Source: Bifidobacterium xylocopae
Lineage (GTDB): Bacteria; Actinomycetota; Actinomycetes; Actinomycetales; Bifidobacteriaceae
Assembly (NCBI RefSeq): GCF_003315615.1
Contig: NZ_PDCH01000005.1
Coordinates: forward strand, 43,065-107,064
Reading direction: 5' to 3'
Length of the DNA stretch: 64,000 bases
Position numbers and translations under genes: made by a program. This document shows positions 53,732-63,000 of this stretch, piece by piece (the stretch's first letter is position 1; each line of letters starts with the position of its first letter). The notes beneath the pieces are model-generated. The model did no database searches. It saw only the letters and a program-made list of their open reading frames with translations, and was not told the DNA's origin.

Positions 53732-54718
53732 TCAGCTACGCGGCAGGAAAGCGGCATAGCGGCGGGAGAATTCGCGCACCATCCAGGGGTCGGGCGCGTA
53801 TGGGGGGTCGGTGGCATCGGCGGGGGCGGATTCGCTCTCGGCCAGGGCGTCGAGAAAGGCGGCGGTGCCTGCCGGCCCGTAGTCGTAGGGAGCGGCGCAC
53901 CAGAGGGGGTCGGCTTCCATGACGACGGGACTCCAAGCCTGGGGGCGCTGGTCAGCCAGAGGCTGAGGGGCCCCGGCCGGCACGAAGGCCAGGTCGATGG
54001 TTGCGTAGTGCAGTCCGGTGGCTTGGGCCGCCCGTCGGGCCGCGGCCATGACTGCCGGGCGGTTGGCGGGGTCGAAGCGGGCGCCGTCGAAGACCGACAG
54101 GATTCGCTGACTGCCTGCAGGGCTGTGGATGCAGTAGCCGGAGGCGGCAACGGGCTGCCCGTCGCTCAGGACGACCCGCCACTCCTCACCTATACCGTTC
54201 ACCTGCCCGCTCAATTGGATCAAGGAGTCCGACGGGGCGGAAGCCAGGTCGTTCCGGAGCTGGGTGAGGGTCCTGCGGGCGGCGCGGAAGGCCGTCACCC
54301 GGCCCTGGGCAAGCTGTGACCAGGGGCGCTCGCCCAGGGGAGCCGGCCAGGCCGTCCACTCGCGGATCGTCTCGGCTGTGGCTGTGAGCACGGGTCGGCC
54401 GGACAGCTCGGGCGCGGACTGCGCCAAGCGCTCAAGCCAGTGGGGCGATGGCGAAGGAGGGGACAGGGTTGGCAGGTCCTGCGCTTTCAGCCAGGTGTTG
54501 CTGGCGATGAGCAGGCCCGGGGCGATCCAGAAGGCGTCGCTCCTTTCCAGGTCCTTCACCGGTGAGAGGCCGTCATGCCGGCAGAGGATCCAAGGGACCG
54601 GTGCCGCGCCGGCTTCGAGCGCCTGAAAAAGAGTTTCGGAAATCCAGTTTTCATGTGCGACCAGTTGGCAGTGTCGGGGTCGGGTCCGTGTGCGCTGGCC
54701 TGGTATATGACGTGACAT
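53732..54718 (-). CDS. ATP-grasp domain-containing protein
   Basis: A 328-residue protein of the R2K-like ATP-grasp group. The C-terminal half shows GLHYATIDLAFVPAG followed by VVMEADPLWCAAPYDYGP, the segment that supplies the metal-binding acidic residues. The N-terminal half contains an ordered beta/alpha region (LVAHENWISETLF, SDAFWIAPGLLIASN). ATP-grasp enzymes join a carboxylate to an amine or thiol; the substrate is unknown. ATG 54718 follows AAAAGGTG. It converges with the HD gene and diverges from the FMN reductase gene. Confidence 0.75.
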   Translation of the reverse strand: MSRHIPGQRTRTRPRHCQLVAHENWISETLFQALEAGAAPVPWILCRHDGLSPVKDLERSDAFWIAPGLLIASNTWLKAQDLPTLSPPSPSPHWLERLAQSAPELSGRPVLTATAETIREWTAWPAPLGERPWSQLAQGRVTAFRAARRTLTQLRNDLASAPSDSLIQLSGQVNGIGEEWRVVLSDGQPVAASGYCIHSPAGSQRILSVFDGARFDPANRPAVMAAARRAAQATGLHYATIDLAFVPAGAPQPLADQRPQAWSPVVMEADPLWCAAPYDYGPAGTAAFLDALAESESAPADATDPPYAPDPWMVREFSRRYAAFLPRS

Positions 54719-54960
54719 ATTTCACCTTTTCAGGTGCGCTCAGAAGGCTTGGACCCCTTGCGTTTCCAGGGGGCGCTGGCCCGCAGAGGAACACGGCGGC
54801 TTTGCCCTGTGGGCGCAACAAGGGACAAGCCGGTGCGGTCAGCCTAAGCTGTGTGCAAGACTTCGCCGAGCCCGCTCCGCCGTCTCACCCAGGTGAGCGC
54901 ATAAGGCCCAGGGCTGTATCGGCGGTCAACCACCGAAGTGATTATATAAGGAGAACCCCC

Positions 54961-55497
54961 ATGACCACAATCGCCGTTTTCGTCGGATCCCTGCGTAAGG
55001 AATCCTTCAACAGGAAGCTTGCCCGGTCCATCGAGAATCTGCTGCCGGCCGGCGTCAACTTCGAGTATGCGGACATGGACCTGCCCCTGTACAACCAGGA
55101 CCTGGACGGTGATTTCCCCGCCAAGGCAACGGCCCTGAAGGAGCTGGTGGAGCGTGCCGACGGCATCCTGTTCGTGACCCCCGAGTACAACCGCTCCTTC
55201 TCCGGCGTGCTCAAGAACGCCATCGACTGGGCCTCCCGCCCCTGGGGCCAGTCCTCTTTCGCAGGCAAGCCGGCCGCGATCGTCGGAGCTTCGATCGGCG
55301 CCCTGGGCGCGACCCAGGCCCAGGCGGCCTTGCGCAACGTCCTACTCTTCCTGGACATGAAGGTCATGGGCCAGCCGGAGGTCTACTTCAACGCCGCCAC
55401 CGGTTTCGACGGGCAGGGGAACCTGGCCGACTCTTCCGTGGACTTCCTCCGCGGTTTCGCCGAAGCGTTCGTCAGGCACGTCCAGGCCAACCGCTGA
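54961..55497 (+). CDS. NAD(P)H-dependent FMN reductase (ChrR/azoreductase type)
   Basis: Flavodoxin-fold oxidoreductase of 178 residues. The FMN phosphate loop is VGSLRKESFNRKLA (residues 8-21), the isoalloxazine-binding segment is TPEYNRSFSGVLKNAIDWAS (near residue 74), and GKPAAIVGASIGALGATQA follows. Members reduce quinones, chromate or azo dyes using FMN. ATG 54961 follows AAGGAGAA. The preceding TATATAAGGAG resembles the topA upstream sequence. Confidence 0.92.
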   Translation: MTTIAVFVGSLRKESFNRKLARSIENLLPAGVNFEYADMDLPLYNQDLDGDFPAKATALKELVERADGILFVTPEYNRSFSGVLKNAIDWASRPWGQSSFAGKPAAIVGASIGALGATQAQAALRNVLLFLDMKVMGQPEVYFNAATGFDGQGNLADSSVDFLRGFAEAFVRHVQANR

Positions 55498-55569
55498 GCG
55501 GACGTGCAGACCGGATCGGTTTGAGGTTTGATGTCAGGCTGATCGGGACGCGAAGCGAGTGCAAAGAGG

Positions 55570-55607
55570 GCGGGCGCCCGGGTTGAATTCCCGTGGCGCC
55601 CGCCCCC
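55570..55607. terminator. Hairpin between the FMN reductase and ABC-like genes
   Basis: GGGCGGGCGCC (55570-55580) pairs with 55597-55607, enclosing CGGG/CCCG; it separates convergent transcripts. Confidence 0.7.
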
Positions 55608-55653
55608 TTCACATGGGTAACAGTCGGTTTGCCCGGCTGTTCGCCCTTTCCGT

Positions 55654-56655
55654 CTACTCCAGCGTGAGCACCTGGTCGTATGCCTCGGGGGCATCGCCGT
55701 CGGTGCAGAGCATGACGACGGCGCAGTCGTGCCGTCGCGCGCACTTGCGCAGCAGCCCGCGGATGGTGTCGGCCTCCGTCTGGTCAAGACCGAACATGGG
55801 TTCCTGGGCCAGGAGCACATCGGGTTCGCAGGAGACCGCGCGGGCCAGTGCGGCGCGCATGTAGTCCAAACGGCTCAGTTCGCGCACCGGCCGCTGTTCC
55901 AGGCGCTCGGGGAAGTTCATCTCCTCCAGGATCTCGCGGGCCAAGGTGTCCTTGGGCTTGAGGAAGGTGCGGCCCGAGGCGTCCATGGTGTAGGCCAGGT
56001 TTTCGATTGCGCTCAGGTCGCGGCGGAGGGCATCGTGTGCGAAGATCACGCCCAGCTGGTGTCCCCGGTAGTCCCAGGCCTCGATCTGGCGGAGGTCTGT
56101 GCCGCGGAAGAGCACGGTCCCCTCGGTGGGGGCGGCCAGGCCCGAGAGCAGGGCCATCAGGGCCTCGACCCGTTCGGGGGAGCCGGCCCGGACCAGGTGG
56201 GTGCGTCGGATTCGGAAAGCCAGGCTGACGTCATCCAGAACCATGGCGATGGAACCCTTCTCACGGCTGCGCAGGCTGACGTGGCGCAGCTCCAGGACCG
56301 GGTAGCCCGACGGCACCGGTATCTCGACCTCGTCCGTATCCGTCTCCAGGCCGGCCAGAGGGTCGTCCTCATCGGTTTCCGTATCTGTGACGGCCTCGTC
56401 CTCTATGACGACCTTGAACTCGGGACCGCCCTTCTGTTCGGATTCGGACTTGGATGTGGCATTGTTCCCGGACTGTGTTTCGTTTTCCGCTTTGGTTTCG
56501 TCCGTGTGGCCGTTTTCGGATGACGTCGCGGACCCGGGCCCGGTCCGCCACTCGTCACCGGCGTGAGGCTTGCGACCCGTGGAGGAGTCGGCGTCGGTCC
56601 TCTCCTGCGCGGCCTCAAGCGCCTGGTCCTGTTCGGACTTATCACTGGTGGTCAT
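55654..56655 (-). CDS. ABC-ATPase-like protein lacking catalytic motifs
   Basis: A 333-residue protein. An acidic, Ser/Thr/Glu-rich N-terminal region of about 115 residues (TSENGHTDETKAENETQSG and similar) precedes an ABC-ATPase fold of the MacB/LolD type. The order of elements is clear but the residues are lost: Walker A reads AGSPERVEA where GxxGxGKST is expected (near 158), the Q-loop is VIFAHD, the signature is LSRLDY instead of LSGGQ (near 262), Walker B is LLAQEPMFGLD (near 283, Asp lost), and the H-loop is MLCTDGD (no His). It therefore should not hydrolyse ATP. ATG 56655 follows AAGGAGAA and overlaps the permease stop. Confidence 0.85.
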   Translation of the reverse strand: MTTSDKSEQDQALEAAQERTDADSSTGRKPHAGDEWRTGPGSATSSENGHTDETKAENETQSGNNATSKSESEQKGGPEFKVVIEDEAVTDTETDEDDPLAGLETDTDEVEIPVPSGYPVLELRHVSLRSREKGSIAMVLDDVSLAFRIRRTHLVRAGSPERVEALMALLSGLAAPTEGTVLFRGTDLRQIEAWDYRGHQLGVIFAHDALRRDLSAIENLAYTMDASGRTFLKPKDTLAREILEEMNFPERLEQRPVRELSRLDYMRAALARAVSCEPDVLLAQEPMFGLDQTEADTIRGLLRKCARRHDCAVVMLCTDGDAPEAYDQVLTLE

Positions 56656-57944
56656 GCGTTCTCCTTTGCATCGGCGTCGGCGGCGGCAGCGTTCTTGTCG
56701 GTGGAGGCCTTGGGCGCTCCGGTCTCGTATAGGCGGGATGTGCGGTACAGGCCGGCGTGGAGCCAGGCAGCGACGGCCAGGGCCAGGCAGACCAGCAGCC
56801 CTGTGCCCCCAGCCCGCCATAGGATCGCACCGCCCGCGGTCTGCTGGATGCCGGGCAGGCTGATGAGCGAGCGGATGGCCGGAGGGCACAGGAACCAGCC
56901 AGCGACCAGACCCAGAATAAGGCCCGGCAGTGTGATCATCAGGGTCTCCAAGGCCAGCCGCCAGCCTATGCGGGCCTTGGTCACACCGATGGTAATGGCC
57001 ATGCCCAGCTCGTTGCCCCGGGCCATGAGTGCGAAGGCCAACCAGACCAGGGCCAGGATGGCGCCGAAGACCAGGATCGCAATCAGCAATCCCTTGATCT
57101 TGCCGGCCTGGTCGTGCAGGGGCTGGACGCTGCGCTGGTAGGCCTGGAGGCTGGGTGAGGTGACCTTGTACTGCTTCTCCGACAGACCTGCCTTGTGCAG
57201 GGCGTCGGTGAATTGCTTGAGGGCCGCGGGGTTCTGCAGTTGGAAGACCACCTTGAGCTCATGACCCTTGTCGCCGGGCTGCGTGGTCCGGTCGAAGCCG
57301 TGCTGGGCGAATGTGGTGAAGGAGGTGTAGACCGCATTGGCGGCCACATCCGAGCCTTTGGCCTCGTATACGCCGGACACCTTGACGTCGATGGTCCGGC
57401 TTGCATCCTTGGGGTCCACCAGTCTGATCGTGGAGCCGGGCTTGAGCTTGTTGGCCTTGGCCATGCTCTGGGAGATCATGGCCGAGTCACCTGAGGTGCC
57501 TGCGTAATCCGGGTCCTTGCCCTGGGTGCGCTTGATTTTGCCATAAGGCCCTTTGGCGGTCACCGAGGCGTCGGACAGGCCCACCAACTGCATGTCCGCC
57601 TTGGTGTCAGCGGGCTTCAGATCCAGGAACCTGGCTGGTGCGCTCTCGTAGTAGTAGACGCCGAACTGCAGGCTGTTGGCCTGGAGGAACTGGGCGTATT
57701 TGGAGTATTCCTCCCAGCCCAGCGGCTTGGCGGTCTTGCCCTGGCCCTTGCCACCGGTCCTGGGGGAGATGACCGCTTCGGCGCTTTGGCTGTCGTAGAT
57801 GGTGGTGCGGGTGTCCTCGTCCGCCTGGAGGACGGTCAGGCCCACCACCGTGGATGCGGTCACCGCCATGCAGACGATGAGGAACGTGACGTTGCGCGCC
57901 TTGTTCCGCGTGATTGCTCTCCATGCGTTTTTCAGGACGAACAT
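56652..57944 (-). CDS. FtsX/MacB-like permease
   Basis: A 430-residue membrane protein. One N-terminal span (KNAWRAITRNKARNVTFLIVCMAVTAS) is followed by a long extracytoplasmic domain (about residues 50-275) and three more spans near the C-terminus (LLIAILVFGAILALVWLAFAL, MITLPGLILGLVAGWFL, GGTGLLVCLALAVAAWL). This is the topology of FtsX/MacB permeases. The GNELGMAITIGVTKARIGW segment matches the coupling loop. ATG 57944 follows GGAAAGGAT. It is paired with a motif-less ABC-like gene by a 4-nt overlap, so it may be a non-transporting or signalling pair. Confidence 0.88.
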   Translation of the reverse strand: MFVLKNAWRAITRNKARNVTFLIVCMAVTASTVVGLTVLQADEDTRTTIYDSQSAEAVISPRTGGKGQGKTAKPLGWEEYSKYAQFLQANSLQFGVYYYESAPARFLDLKPADTKADMQLVGLSDASVTAKGPYGKIKRTQGKDPDYAGTSGDSAMISQSMAKANKLKPGSTIRLVDPKDASRTIDVKVSGVYEAKGSDVAANAVYTSFTTFAQHGFDRTTQPGDKGHELKVVFQLQNPAALKQFTDALHKAGLSEKQYKVTSPSLQAYQRSVQPLHDQAGKIKGLLIAILVFGAILALVWLAFALMARGNELGMAITIGVTKARIGWRLALETLMITLPGLILGLVAGWFLCPPAIRSLISLPGIQQTAGGAILWRAGGTGLLVCLALAVAAWLHAGLYRTSRLYETGAPKASTDKNAAAADADAKENA

Positions 57945-57959
57945 GGCATCCTTTCCCAC

Positions 57960-58213
57960 TGGTCTTCCGCCCGCTCTCCGGGCCTTGTCCGGCTCGGCCG
58001 GGGCTGTGACGGGCGGTCGAAGGCCCCGGCGATTCGGATTTCAGTCTATCCGTCCGGCCTCCCAAGCCCGACCGACAGCATAGGGCGCCTGCCTGGGTCT
58101 TTGCTGGGAGACTGCTGGATGGGGGTGCGCCTCTACGGGTGCTCACGTTCTGGAGCGGATGCGCGCTGGCGAATCCCGGCCGCAGCCCGCGAGGCAGAGG
58201 AGGAGGGGCATGG
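57960..58213. other. Intergenic region upstream of the FtsX/MacB-like gene
   Basis: No gene is supported here. It separates the permease start from the terminator of the upstream DHA2 gene and presumably holds the permease promoter. Confidence 0.4.
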
Positions 58214-58241
58214 AAAAGGCCCGGAGTCGTCGCCCCGGGCC
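58214..58241 (-). terminator. Intrinsic terminator of the DHA2 efflux gene
   Basis: GGCCCGG (58218-58224) pairs with CCGGGCC (58235-58241); on the minus strand the hairpin is followed by TTTT (58217-58214). Confidence 0.8.
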
Positions 58242-58265
58242 CTGTCGTGCCTACATTTCCGGTGG

Positions 58266-59807
58266 TCAGGCGGACTTCGCCTCCTTCGCCGGTTCCGTGC
58301 CGGTGCCCGACGGAGCTTCGGCGTGGGAGAAGCGCTTGACCCGGAGTGAGATGAGCAGGGCTGCTACGGCAAGGATCAGTGCGAACCACAGACCCAGATG
58401 CATGCCGTTGGTGAAGGCCTGCGCAGGTTCGGCATCCCCCGAGCGGCCCTCGCCGATGGCCAGGAGGCTGGTGGTGACCGCGGTGGCCACTGCGCCGATG
58501 ATCTGCTGCATGGTGTTGATGATTGTGGAACCATCACCGGACTGCATGGGGTTCAGGGAATTGAGCGCATAGGTCTGGGCGGGCGACATGGCCAGCGGGC
58601 ATCCGATCATCAGCACGACGTGGGCGGCCACCACGTAGACCAGGGGACTGTGGGGGCTCGTGGCCAGAAGCATGATGGAACCCACGGCAGCGATGATGAA
58701 TCCGGCCCGGACCGGGAGCTTGGCGCCGAACCCGTCGTAAAGACGTCCGGCCAGTGCCGAGACCAGTGCGTTGATGGCGCCGCCCGGCAGCATCAGGACA
58801 CCGGTCATGGCCACCGGGACCAGGAGACCGCGCTGGAAGTACTGGGGCAGCAGGTACATGGAGGCCAGAATGATGGCGAAGTCCAGCATGACCAAGCTGG
58901 CACCTGCACGGAAGGCGGGGATGGCGAAGATGCGCAGGTTCAGCACCGGCTGCTCCAGCTTGAGCTGGCGGCGGACGTAGAGGGCCAAGGCCACTATCGC
59001 TAGCAGGAGGATGGCCAGGGTGACCGGGGAGGCCCAGCCGTACTTGGAGGCCAGGCTGACACCGGCTACCAGTCCTCCGAAGCCGATGACCGAGCCCAGG
59101 ATGGATGGCAGGTCGATGTGGGGTCGGGTGATCTGGCCGACGTTCTTAAGGAAGCAGACCGCGCAGACCAGGGCGATCAGCAGGAAGGGGATGAAGAGCC
59201 AGAAGACCCAGTGCCAGGTGAGTCTGCCCAGGATCAGGCCGGTCAGGGTCGGGCCGATGGCCGGGGCGAACATGATGACCAGGGCGCACATGCCCATCAC
59301 GGTGCCCAGCTTGGCGGGCGGGAAGATCAACATCGCCACCGTGAACATGAGCGGCAGGATCAGGCCGGTTCCAATCCCCTGAATCAGGCGTCCGGCCAGC
59401 AGGATCGGGAATGAGGGCGCCAGGGCGGAGATGGCCGAGCCCACGATGAAGGCGATCAGGCCGAAGATCACTGTCTGGCGGGTGGTGAACCACTTGCCGA
59501 TCAGACTGGAGAATGGCAGTACGATGCCGATGACGAGCATGTAGCCGGTGACCAGCCACTGTGCGGTAGCGTTCGGGATCGCGAAGGCTTCCATCAGATT
59601 GGGCAGGGCGATGTTGAGCGAGGTTTCGCTGAGCATACCCACGAAAGCACCGATCATCAGGGCGGCGATGGCCGGCCAGGGATGGGCCACGGGCACCGGG
59701 GGTGCCGCCGGCCTGGAGGGGGACTGGCCGGATGGTGCGGGCGTGTCGATCCCCCCGGTGGGGACTTTGGGTTTGGTGGAGGCAGGCATGGCTGTCCGTT
59801 CGTTCAC
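58266..59807 (-). CDS. MFS transporter, DHA2 (EmrB/QacA) drug-efflux type
   Basis: A 14-span drug:proton antiporter of 513 residues. Motif A-like LIGKWFTTRQT (near residue 93), GRLIQGIGTGLILPLMF, and the antiporter motif PAIGPTLTGLIL (near 170) are seen. The substrate is unknown; relatives export dyes, antibiotics and bile acids. GTG 59807 is chosen because AGGAG lies 7 nt upstream; the downstream ATG (PAST) has no site. It is transcribed divergently from the SNF2 gene and ends at an intrinsic terminator. Confidence 0.92.
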   Translation of the reverse strand: MNERTAMPASTKPKVPTGGIDTPAPSGQSPSRPAAPPVPVAHPWPAIAALMIGAFVGMLSETSLNIALPNLMEAFAIPNATAQWLVTGYMLVIGIVLPFSSLIGKWFTTRQTVIFGLIAFIVGSAISALAPSFPILLAGRLIQGIGTGLILPLMFTVAMLIFPPAKLGTVMGMCALVIMFAPAIGPTLTGLILGRLTWHWVFWLFIPFLLIALVCAVCFLKNVGQITRPHIDLPSILGSVIGFGGLVAGVSLASKYGWASPVTLAILLLAIVALALYVRRQLKLEQPVLNLRIFAIPAFRAGASLVMLDFAIILASMYLLPQYFQRGLLVPVAMTGVLMLPGGAINALVSALAGRLYDGFGAKLPVRAGFIIAAVGSIMLLATSPHSPLVYVVAAHVVLMIGCPLAMSPAQTYALNSLNPMQSGDGSTIINTMQQIIGAVATAVTTSLLAIGEGRSGDAEPAQAFTNGMHLGLWFALILAVAALLISLRVKRFSHAEAPSGTGTEPAKEAKSA

Positions 59808-59916
59808 AATGATTCTCCTCTTGCTCTTTCGAGACAAGTTGCCATGCTAGGGAGATTTTTTCGTTTTCGTAAGTTGGCATGTCCTTGTGAATTGCGTCAC
59901 ATGGAGTTGTCGGGCT

Positions 59917-59927
59917 GGGGGGGGGGG
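59917..59927. repeat. G11 homopolymer tract upstream of the SNF2 gene
   Basis: Eleven consecutive G residues. In-frame ATG codons at 59844 and 59901 lie upstream of it, so a product starting at either would be translated across a slippery tract. Confidence 0.95.
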
Positions 59928-59988
59928 CGTCCGGCCGCTTCGGCCTACGCTCAGAGCCCTACCACATGCGTGGCGAGGCAAAGAGCGG

Positions 59989-59994
59989 TAGACT
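59989..59994 (+). promoter_or_regulatory. -10 box before the SNF2 helicase gene
   Basis: TAGACT predicts transcription starting near 60001, downstream of the in-frame ATGs at 59844 and 59901. This favours the TTG start at 60027. Confidence 0.45.
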
Positions 59995-60026
59995 TAAAGT
60001 TTGCGGACAAATGGAAGGCGGAGCGT

Positions 60027-63000
60027 TTGGATTGGCATGCGTCGGTATACGGTGCAAGGGCGGGACGAGAGAGCAGGTATGGGTTCGACCTTGAGGACGA
60101 GGGCCTTGGCTACGGGAATGACGACGCTGACGGCAAGGCTTTCGGCCGGCTGGAGGTTGTGCCGGAGAGCGAGCTCAAGCGGCTGGGTCGCGGCGCTTTC
60201 TTCCGGGCCTATGAGGTGGTCCAGTCCAAGAGGCTGACCGGTTTGTCCTGCCGGGCTTCCGGCAGGACCCTGGACCTGTCCGCCTCCGTCGAAAACTCCT
60301 ATGAATACGCTGATGATTACCTGGTGAGCGCGCAGGTGGACCTGGATGCCGCGAGCGTGGTCGCTTCATCCTGCACCTGTCCCGCGTTCGGGCGTCTGGG
60401 TGCGGTCTGCAAGCATGTGATTGCCTTGGTCATGCTCTATAACGAATCGCCCGAACTGTTCGAGCAGAGCGGCGAGACGATGCGCCCCGCCCGCCGGGAG
60501 ACCTCCCATCGCCTGCGCGAGTTCATGGCCCAGGCCGACGATGAACGTCGCAAGCGGCAGCGGCAGCGCCAGCTGGAGCTGCTCAAAGTGGTGGGTTCCC
60601 AGGGAGAGGATGGCGGCGCACCCGTTGCGTCCGGCGCCGTCCACCTGCCGATCGGCAGCGTGAGTCTGCGCCCCTCCCTTTCCTGCCAGGGCAAGGACTG
60701 GGGCCTGCGCTTGCGGGTCACTGTTCCTTCCCGCGGCATCTCATATCTGGCCAAGGACGTGGATGGTCTCCTGCAGGCAGTGGACCACGCACTCTATTAT
60801 TCATACGGCCGCAAGTTGGCTTTCGTGCACTCCCGTGACACTTTCGACGAGCCTTCGCGCGGACTGCTGGATATCCTCCAGCGGGGGGTGCGGATCCGCT
60901 CCAGCGGCCAGGAGGGGTTGATCGGGTACTACCGGCAGCACAGGGGGTCCTTGACGGAGATGACCCTCTCCGCCGAAGAGGTCGGGGACATCCTGGACCT
61001 GTATGTGGGTACGGGTTTGAGCGTGGACTATGCGCCGGGCGGCAGCGGGAACGCCCAGGCACGGCCGGCGCTGGTCGTGGACGGCGACCCGGATCTGGGC
61101 CTGAGCGTCGAGCATGCGCCCGACGGCGACGGCCGGGGTGAAGGCTACCTGATTCGCCACAAGCTCACTGTGGACCGCTTCATAGGCAGTCATGCCAGTT
61201 CGTTCGTGGTCGTCTGGCCGACCCCGGCTGACGGTGGGTATGAGGTCGCGCCCACCATCCATCGCTGTTCACGGTCCTTCCGGGAGAACAGCGGGTTGAT
61301 CGGCGCCTTGTGCGGGAACGAACCCTCCGCTGACGACGGTGAGGAACAGGGTTTGTTCCTTGATAAGGCTGATTTGGAAGCCTTCTCCCGGACGGTTCTG
61401 CCGGCCTTGAGCCCGGTCATGGAGGGTGACGGCGCAGAAAGTGGCGACGGGGCGGGGAACGAGGGAGACGCACGTGCCCGAGACGTGGGTCCGGCCGGTC
61501 CGGGGAAGGCAAGCGTCGGCCCGGCCGCTGCAAGGGGGTCCGGGTCTGGTCCCATCCATGCACTCCTGCCTCCCGAACTCCTGGGGATGCGCCGTCTGCC
61601 CTGCGTCATCGAGGTCTACCTGGACAGGGACGCTGACGGCGTCACATGCGACATCCAGGCCCGATACGGGGACCGGCGGTTCCATGTGTTCTCCGGGATC
61701 GGCGCTCATGAGCCCGTCGTGCGTGACAAATCCGCCGAACGCCTGGCCGTGGATGCGGCCCGCCATTACTTCCCCGAGCCGGAAGGGGTCTTCGCCCGCA
61801 TTCCGGAAGCCGATGACAAAGCCATTTACAAGCTGTTGACCGAGGGACTGCCGGTCCTGCGCAGCCTGGGTGAGGTCTATTCGACCCCGGCCTTCGATGG
61901 ACTGAGCCTGAACACCCATCCGGTCGTGCGGCTGGGGTTGTCGATCAAGTCGGGGCTGGTTGAGATATCGCCGATCGCCGATGAGATCGACCCCGAGGAA
62001 GTGCCTGCCCTGCTGGAAAGCTACCGCCGCAAGCGGCGCTACCATAGGCTGCGCTCGGGCGCATTCGTGGACTTGGCCGATACCGACATGTCGCGGTTGG
62101 ACGATGCCGAGGCTGATATGGGGCTCAAGCCTGGTGCCTTGGAGGATGGGCCGATCACCGTGCCGGCCTATGAAGCATACTACTGGGACGCACAGGTGGA
62201 GGAGGACCACAAGGACGAGGAGTTCAAGCGCTATGTGCGCGACCTCAAGGATGTGGACCCCTCCCGCTACCGGCTGCCTGCCGGCCTGAACGGGGTGCTT
62301 CGCCCCTATCAGGAGGAGGGCTTCCGCTGGCTGAACGCGGCTTGCGACAAGGGTTTTGGCGGCATCCTGGCCGATGAGATGGGCCTGGGCAAGACCGTGC
62401 AGCTGCTGGCCTTCCTGGCTTCGCGGCAGGAGGAAGCCCGCCGGAGCGGCCCCTCCCTGATAGTCTGCCCGGCCTCCCTGGTCTACAACTGGGTGGCCGA
62501 GTGCGCCAAGTTCACGCCGGATCTGAAGGTCGCGGCGGTCGCCGGCGGCAAGGGTGAACGGCGGCGGGTCCTGGACCGGGCGGGGGAGTGCGACCTGCTG
62601 GTCACCTCCTACGACCTGCTGCGCCGGGACATCGAGGACTACAAGGGCATCAAGCTCTACTGCGTGACCCTGGACGAGGCCCAGTACATCAAGAACCATG
62701 CCACCAAGGCCGCCCAGGCTGTGCGCAGGCTGGAGGCCCGGCAGCGCTTCGCCCTGACCGGCACCCCGATCGAGAACCGTCTGGCCGAGCTTTGGTCCAT
62801 CTTCGACTTCCTGATGCCCGGCATCCTCGGGTCCTACCGGCATTTCCGGGAGCGCTTCGAGCTGCCCATCCTGAGCGGGGACGACAGGGCGCAGGACAAG
62901 CTCCAGGCCTTCGTGGGGCCCTTCATCCTGCGCCGGCGCAAGGCCGATGTCCTGAAGGACCTGCCGGAGAAAATCGAGAATGTGATCACCGTGCAGCTGG

